A stretch of 8,260 nucleotides of DNA. Source: Nitrospinae bacterium CG22_combo_CG10-13_8_21_14_all_47_10. Its GTDB lineage: Bacteria > Nitrospinota > Nitrospinia > Nitrospinales > VA-1. Below the pieces are notes generated by a model, which worked only from the letters and a program-made list of their open reading frames with translations, made no database searches and had not been told where the DNA came from. How positions within the stretch are numbered: the stretch's first letter is position 1; each line of letters starts with the position of its first letter. The position numbers were made by a program, and so were the translations under genes. The DNA lies in contig PCTK01000093.1 of assembly GCA_002786505.1 (NCBI GenBank), positions 17,097-25,356 of the forward strand, given 5' to 3'. Positions 5,571 to 8,260 of this stretch are shown piece by piece.

Positions 5571-6408
5571 GAGCCTTAAACTGTTTTTTGTTGAGTGACT
5601 CATTCCCCGCCAAAAGATCAAACTGTTTCTCCGCTTTCCTCAGTACCAACAAACTTTTCTCGCCTTTTGGAAATAAAAGGACAGAGTCCGGGTTTCTTTC
5701 CGGTGGAATCGCAGGCTCTTCTATTTTCGCGAGTTCAGGTTTACTTTCAACAAGAGGTGGCGGCAGTTTTCCAAAAGCGGAACGCGTGGAACCGTAGACC
5801 AGGTACTTTGTGTCCTTGGAGTACTCCGTTTTAAGGTCCAACTGCTCCCTGATTTCACTGGCAGGCGGCTCAGGATATGCGGCCAGTAAGTGCGTGGCGT
5901 AGTCTACATCAATCGCAGGTTTGGATTCTTTTTCAAAAGCCGAAATGTTATAGCCTCTTCCAGCAAAGACCAGGGGCTTGTCTTCCACTTTAACCGTTTC
6001 CCTTACCTGGGGTTTTTGCGGACTCTTTTTCATGGTAATTGTGTAACGTCCCCCCGCATTTTCATATCTTTGAATGGCCTGGTATTCGGTATCCGTCTCA
6101 TACTCCGGTTTCTTTCCTGATTGCGCCCGCAAAAAAGCACTCCTTTTTAGCTTGGCGTAAACTCCTGCAATAAATTTGTTATCAACCCCCTCGAATTCAT
6201 CCGCCTCGGCCTGCGAAACTTGCAATTGCGGTTCCGGGTCGAGAGAAAAATCCAGTTCTAACTCCGAATGCAGGGTGATCTTTACTTGAGGAGGCCCTTC
6301 AACAACTTCCAGGTCCACTTCCAGATCAGAATTTTTCCCACATCCTGAAACCAAAAGGCTGAAAGAAATCAGGATAATTAAATACGCATGTTTTTCAAAT
6401 AATCCCAT
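5524..6408 (-). CDS. Orphan lipoprotein of unknown function (294 aa)
   Basis: A short N-region, a hydrophobic core and the lipobox LLVSGC (Cys23) show a lipidated, membrane-anchored protein; no Asp at +2 (the sequence is CGKNS), so outer-membrane sorting is plausible. I recognise no domain. After the anchor comes an acidic, strand-like alternating segment (28-64), then a charged helical stretch (68-98, EADEFEGVDNKF...KLKRSAFLRAQ), a polar middle with YENAGGRYTITMKK (115-128), and a C-terminal half rich in Pro, Glu and Lys (PEPPASEIREQLDLKTEY; LPPPLVESKPELAKIEEPAIPPERNP) that looks flexible. The ATG at 6408 has only a weak GATGA-like ribosome site. The gene stands alone on the minus strand between two plus-strand genes, and its 3' end overlaps the 53-aa gene in antisense. 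The coding call rests on length, signal peptide and composition. Confidence 0.8.
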   Translation of the reverse strand: MGLFEKHAYLIILISFSLLVSGCGKNSDLEVDLEVVEGPPQVKITLHSELELDFSLDPEPQLQVSQAEADEFEGVDNKFIAGVYAKLKRSAFLRAQSGKKPEYETDTEYQAIQRYENAGGRYTITMKKSPQKPQVRETVKVEDKPLVFAGRGYNISAFEKESKPAIDVDYATHLLAAYPEPPASEIREQLDLKTEYSKDTKYLVYGSTRSAFGKLPPPLVESKPELAKIEEPAIPPERNPDSVLLFPKGEKSLLVLRKAEKQFDLLAGNESLNKKQFKAPTVPETSKKISSTLQ

Positions 6409-6549
6409 AATTCATCATCGACGGTTAAGGCCCACCACTTGAAAGAATATCAAAAATTAAGCCCTTCTGCCTCGATCCAGGCTACAGACTCAAATTACTT
6501 CCACAAACTCCCCCTCAAAAAAATCCACTATAACAATAAAAATCAATAC

Positions 6550-6578
6550 TTTACATAAAAACCCAAAACTGGTATGCT
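6550..6578 (+). promoter_or_regulatory. Strong extended -10 promoter for the 70-aa protein
   Basis: TTTACA (6550-6555, 5 of 6 consensus) and TATGCT (6573-6578) are separated by exactly 17 bp, and TGG at 6570-6572 supplies the extended -10 TGn element. Transcription would start near 6585, leaving a leader of about 40 nt to the ATG at 6625. This promoter excludes the upstream in-frame ATG at 6574, which lies inside the -10 element. It sits in the 216-bp gap between divergent genes; I found no equally good promoter there for the lipoprotein gene. Confidence 0.65.
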
Positions 6579-6624
6579 TTACACATTCAACCATAACAGA
6601 ATCGGCAAACAAAAGGATAATGCC

Positions 6625-6837
6625 ATGAGAAGCGGTTTACGTTCCCTTTTAGATGCAAGAAATATCAATTTTCTGAAAAAAAAGCTGGAAATGGGCGAGG
6701 TCACCCCTGAGGAATGTAAAGAAGTGATGAAACGACTGATTCTTAAAAAATACGAGCGCATTAAAAACCGGAGTTTTCGCGCCAGCATTTTGGGGTTTGG
6801 CCGCTCCTTGGAAAGCAAGTTGCACGCCAAATCCTGA
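6625..6837 (+). CDS. Small charged helical protein (70 aa), unknown function
   Basis: The 70-residue protein is basic and mostly helical: MRSGLRSLLDARNINFLKKKLEMGEVTPEECKEV, then MKRLILKKYERIKNRSFRASILGFGRSLESKL. The segment LEMGEVTPEECKEVMKRLI (21-39) resembles the short helix-turn-helix pattern of SHOCT-like modules (a G-x-[IV]-[ST]-x-E-E core), but that is only a resemblance. There is no signal peptide or membrane helix, so it is probably cytoplasmic. The start at 6625 is supported by AAGGA (6613-6617) 7 nt upstream and by the promoter at 6550-6578; the longer in-frame ATG at 6574 would begin inside that promoter. It is monocistronic, pointing toward the glycosyltransferase gene. No family assigned. 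Confidence 0.66.
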   Translation: MRSGLRSLLDARNINFLKKKLEMGEVTPEECKEVMKRLILKKYERIKNRSFRASILGFGRSLESKLHAKS

Positions 6838-6847
6838 AACCTCATTC

Positions 6848-6876
6848 CAGGGTTTCCCTATCAGGGTTGACTCCCT
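6848..6876. repeat. Two tandem CAGGGTT...CCCT mini-inverted units between convergent genes
   Basis: CAGGGTT occurs at 6848-6854 and 6862-6868. Each copy is followed by CCCTA and can form a 4-bp AGGG/CCCT stem (6849-6859 and 6863-6876). The units sit just after the stop of the 70-aa gene, where a terminator would be expected, but no T-tract follows on either strand and the stems are short. They may be chance; the remaining gap to 6949 shows nothing else I can support. Confidence 0.25.
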
Positions 6877-6949
6877 AACTCTTAATCATTAGATCCTCGG
6901 CTATGTAAACCAGTTTATGTTTAATATGGTACGTGGTTTCCCATCGCAA

Positions 6950-8260
6950 CTAATTCATATTGCACGCAGTCTTAATTTTTAAATAACTTTCCATAACCGC
7001 ATACCGCGCACCCTCTACCTGGAACTCGCACAATCCATAATCTCTACAATCCTTCTCTACTTTCGCCTGGTCAATTCCGTACCCCGGATTGCGGGAAACC
7101 ATCGCCGCTGAAGAAGCCATCAATGTGCCTACAGATTCTTTGAGGGATTGCAACTGGTCGGAACATCGCAAATTGTGAGTCTTTCCTATCCACTCAAATC
7201 CCTTGTCAATGCCACAGGCAGTGACAACATTGCGATAAAGATCCATAGGAAAATTTTTGTGTAGGTCATATCGCATCGGGGGCAACATCAGCCAAGTTGA
7301 GAAATTTGTGCTTCCAGGGTCTGCCTGCCACTGGGTTATGAACGAACCCAATTGTCTAATCGCCCCCTGACATTCCAGTGTAGGTACGGCATTGTTGTGG
7401 CCTCCGCCTTTGTTAATTAACTTGTCAAAAAATCGGGCGACCAAAATTCGAGTATCCGTTCGGGTTTCAGTTGGAGTGGTAGACGATGCGGTGGAAAAAT
7501 CGTATCGGATGTTTTTCCGGTTCTCCATTGAAGTGAAAAAAGCCAGCTTATTATTAGCTTGAATCAAATAAATCTTGTCTGGATACTGGGCTGTTAATTC
7601 CCTGAATTTCCCAATAGAGGTTAACCAAACTTTTCTTGGATCGGAAGACAAAGCCGTTATTAATTTAGCGGGATCCCTAATAGCACCTAACTCGATGACA
7701 CGGTTGGCGTAAAACAGCATCGTTAATCGAGGATTATATGGGTTTAGATTGTAGTTACCAATTATCTGATTTTTTGAGGTGTTGAGATTTATAACAGCGG
7801 CAATTTCCCGTACTTCTTTAGATTGTTGATCCAGACTGACTTTAACCCGAAATGACGTGACATTTACAAACAGTATGGTTGTTGCGATAATCCCGATCAT
7901 TATGACCAGTGCTTGATTTTTTTTGTCAGGTCCCAGCCATTCAGAAATGGTTTTCGCAGTGATAATTGCGAGAGCTGGGAACACCATGAATAAATAACGG
8001 AGCACATGATTTTTGGCCGAGCTCATTACTAAAAAGGTGAGCATAGGCCACAGAAAAAGTAATAATGAAGTTCTGTCTTTTTCTCTAAACCCACGTTTGC
8101 CGAATTGTGCCAGTCCTATCAGCGCAAAAGGAAGCCAAGGCCAGTAGTTTCTCAAAAAGTCTTTTGCGTAACCTAAATAATAAAAAGGATTATGCGCATG
8201 GCGATTTCCCTGGTGGCCAAGTGTATAGCCAAAGTGCATATCTATAAACATCGGCCCGTA
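6950..8260 (-). CDS. GT39/ArnT-like membrane glycosyltransferase, C-terminal part, with Cys-bearing extension (partial)
   Basis: The reading frame is open to the right edge (TAC GGG CCG precedes the first ATG), so the N-terminal part, with the catalytic first loop, lies outside; 436 residues are visible. The opening YGPMFIDMHFGYTLG and the following WPWLPFALIG look like the later part of a dolichyl-phosphate-mannose/ArnT-type (GT39, PMT_2) enzyme, which moves a sugar from a polyprenyl phosphate to a periplasmic acceptor. Membrane helices are visible at about 37-53, 65-80, 87-103 (with SSAKNHVLRYLFMVFPALA, the usual family position of a Lys-x-x-x-Tyr-like motif) and 116-134. A soluble region of about 115 residues follows, as in ArnT. 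Then comes an extra stretch of about 180 residues with six cysteines (C297, C349, C366, C405, C411, C433) and no membrane helix, which is not a usual part of the family. Acceptor unknown. Confidence 0.8.
   Translation of the reverse strand, partial: YGPMFIDMHFGYTLGHQGNRHAHNPFYYLGYAKDFLRNYWPWLPFALIGLAQFGKRGFREKDRTSLLLFLWPMLTFLVMSSAKNHVLRYLFMVFPALAIITAKTISEWLGPDKKNQALVIMIGIIATTILFVNVTSFRVKVSLDQQSKEVREIAAVINLNTSKNQIIGNYNLNPYNPRLTMLFYANRVIELGAIRDPAKLITALSSDPRKVWLTSIGKFRELTAQYPDKIYLIQANNKLAFFTSMENRKNIRYDFSTASSTTPTETRTDTRILVARFFDKLINKGGGHNNAVPTLECQGAIRQLGSFITQWQADPGSTNFSTWLMLPPMRYDLHKNFPMDLYRNVVTACGIDKGFEWIGKTHNLRCSDQLQSLKESVGTLMASSAAMVSRNPGYGIDQAKVEKDCRDYGLCEFQVEGARYAVMESYLKIKTACNMN

Noticed and set aside
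6579..6845. 88-codon open frame on the minus strand opposite the 70-aa gene
   Set aside because: The plus-strand gene has a promoter, a ribosome site and a sensible protein; the minus frame has none of these and its Ser/Phe/Leu-rich translation looks like a complement of a Lys/Glu-rich gene.
6905..6942. AAACCA...TGGTTT inverted repeat in the gap between convergent genes
   Set aside because: A 6-bp stem with a loop of about 20 nt and no T-tract is not convincing as a terminator.

Overview
The window reads as chromosomal DNA of a Gram-negative, probably environmental bacterium. It has two lipobox proteins, Sec-type signal peptides, an exported protein with c-type heme motifs, and a membrane glycosyltransferase. 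The gene mix and moderate base composition would suit Nitrospinota or a deltaproteobacterial-type lineage, but that placement is inference from style, since no phylogenetic marker is present. I see no mobile element, CRISPR array, tRNA or rRNA.

Layout. Positions 1-4205 are all minus-strand. Read in transcription order they hold a LipM-like octanoyl/lipoyl transferase, then a 150-bp gap with a good sigma70-type promoter, then a compact run of genes: MBL-fold phosphodiesterase-like hydrolase, FG-GAP/VCBS beta-propeller lipoprotein, double TerB-like protein, a 59-residue zinc-ribbon-like protein, and the first seven codons of what may be dtd (D-aminoacyl-tRNA deacylase) at the window edge. The last genes are 6-10 bp apart and the first two overlap, so they look like one operon. 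Positions 4271-5570 are plus-strand: a secreted protein joining a short c-type-heme-like N-terminus to a SUMF1/formylglycine-generating-enzyme domain, then a 53-residue tail-anchored membrane protein with its own promoter and a strong ribosome binding site. The 3' end of that small gene overlaps, antisense, an orphan lipoprotein gene (5524-6408, minus). A 70-residue charged protein (6625-6837, plus) follows behind a near-ideal extended -10 promoter. The right edge (6950-8260, minus) is the C-terminal part of a GT39/ArnT-like membrane glycosyltransferase with an unusual cysteine-bearing C-terminal extension.

How they fit together. The genes do not form one recognisable pathway. LipM serves lipoylation of 2-oxoacid dehydrogenases or glycine cleavage. 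The MBL operon mixes a hydrolase, a lipoprotein propeller and TerB-like domains, with no known joint role that I can name. The most unusual items are the heme-motif/SUMF1 fusion with its small membrane neighbour, and the Cys-rich tail on the glycosyltransferase. No gap without a gene exceeds 300 bases.
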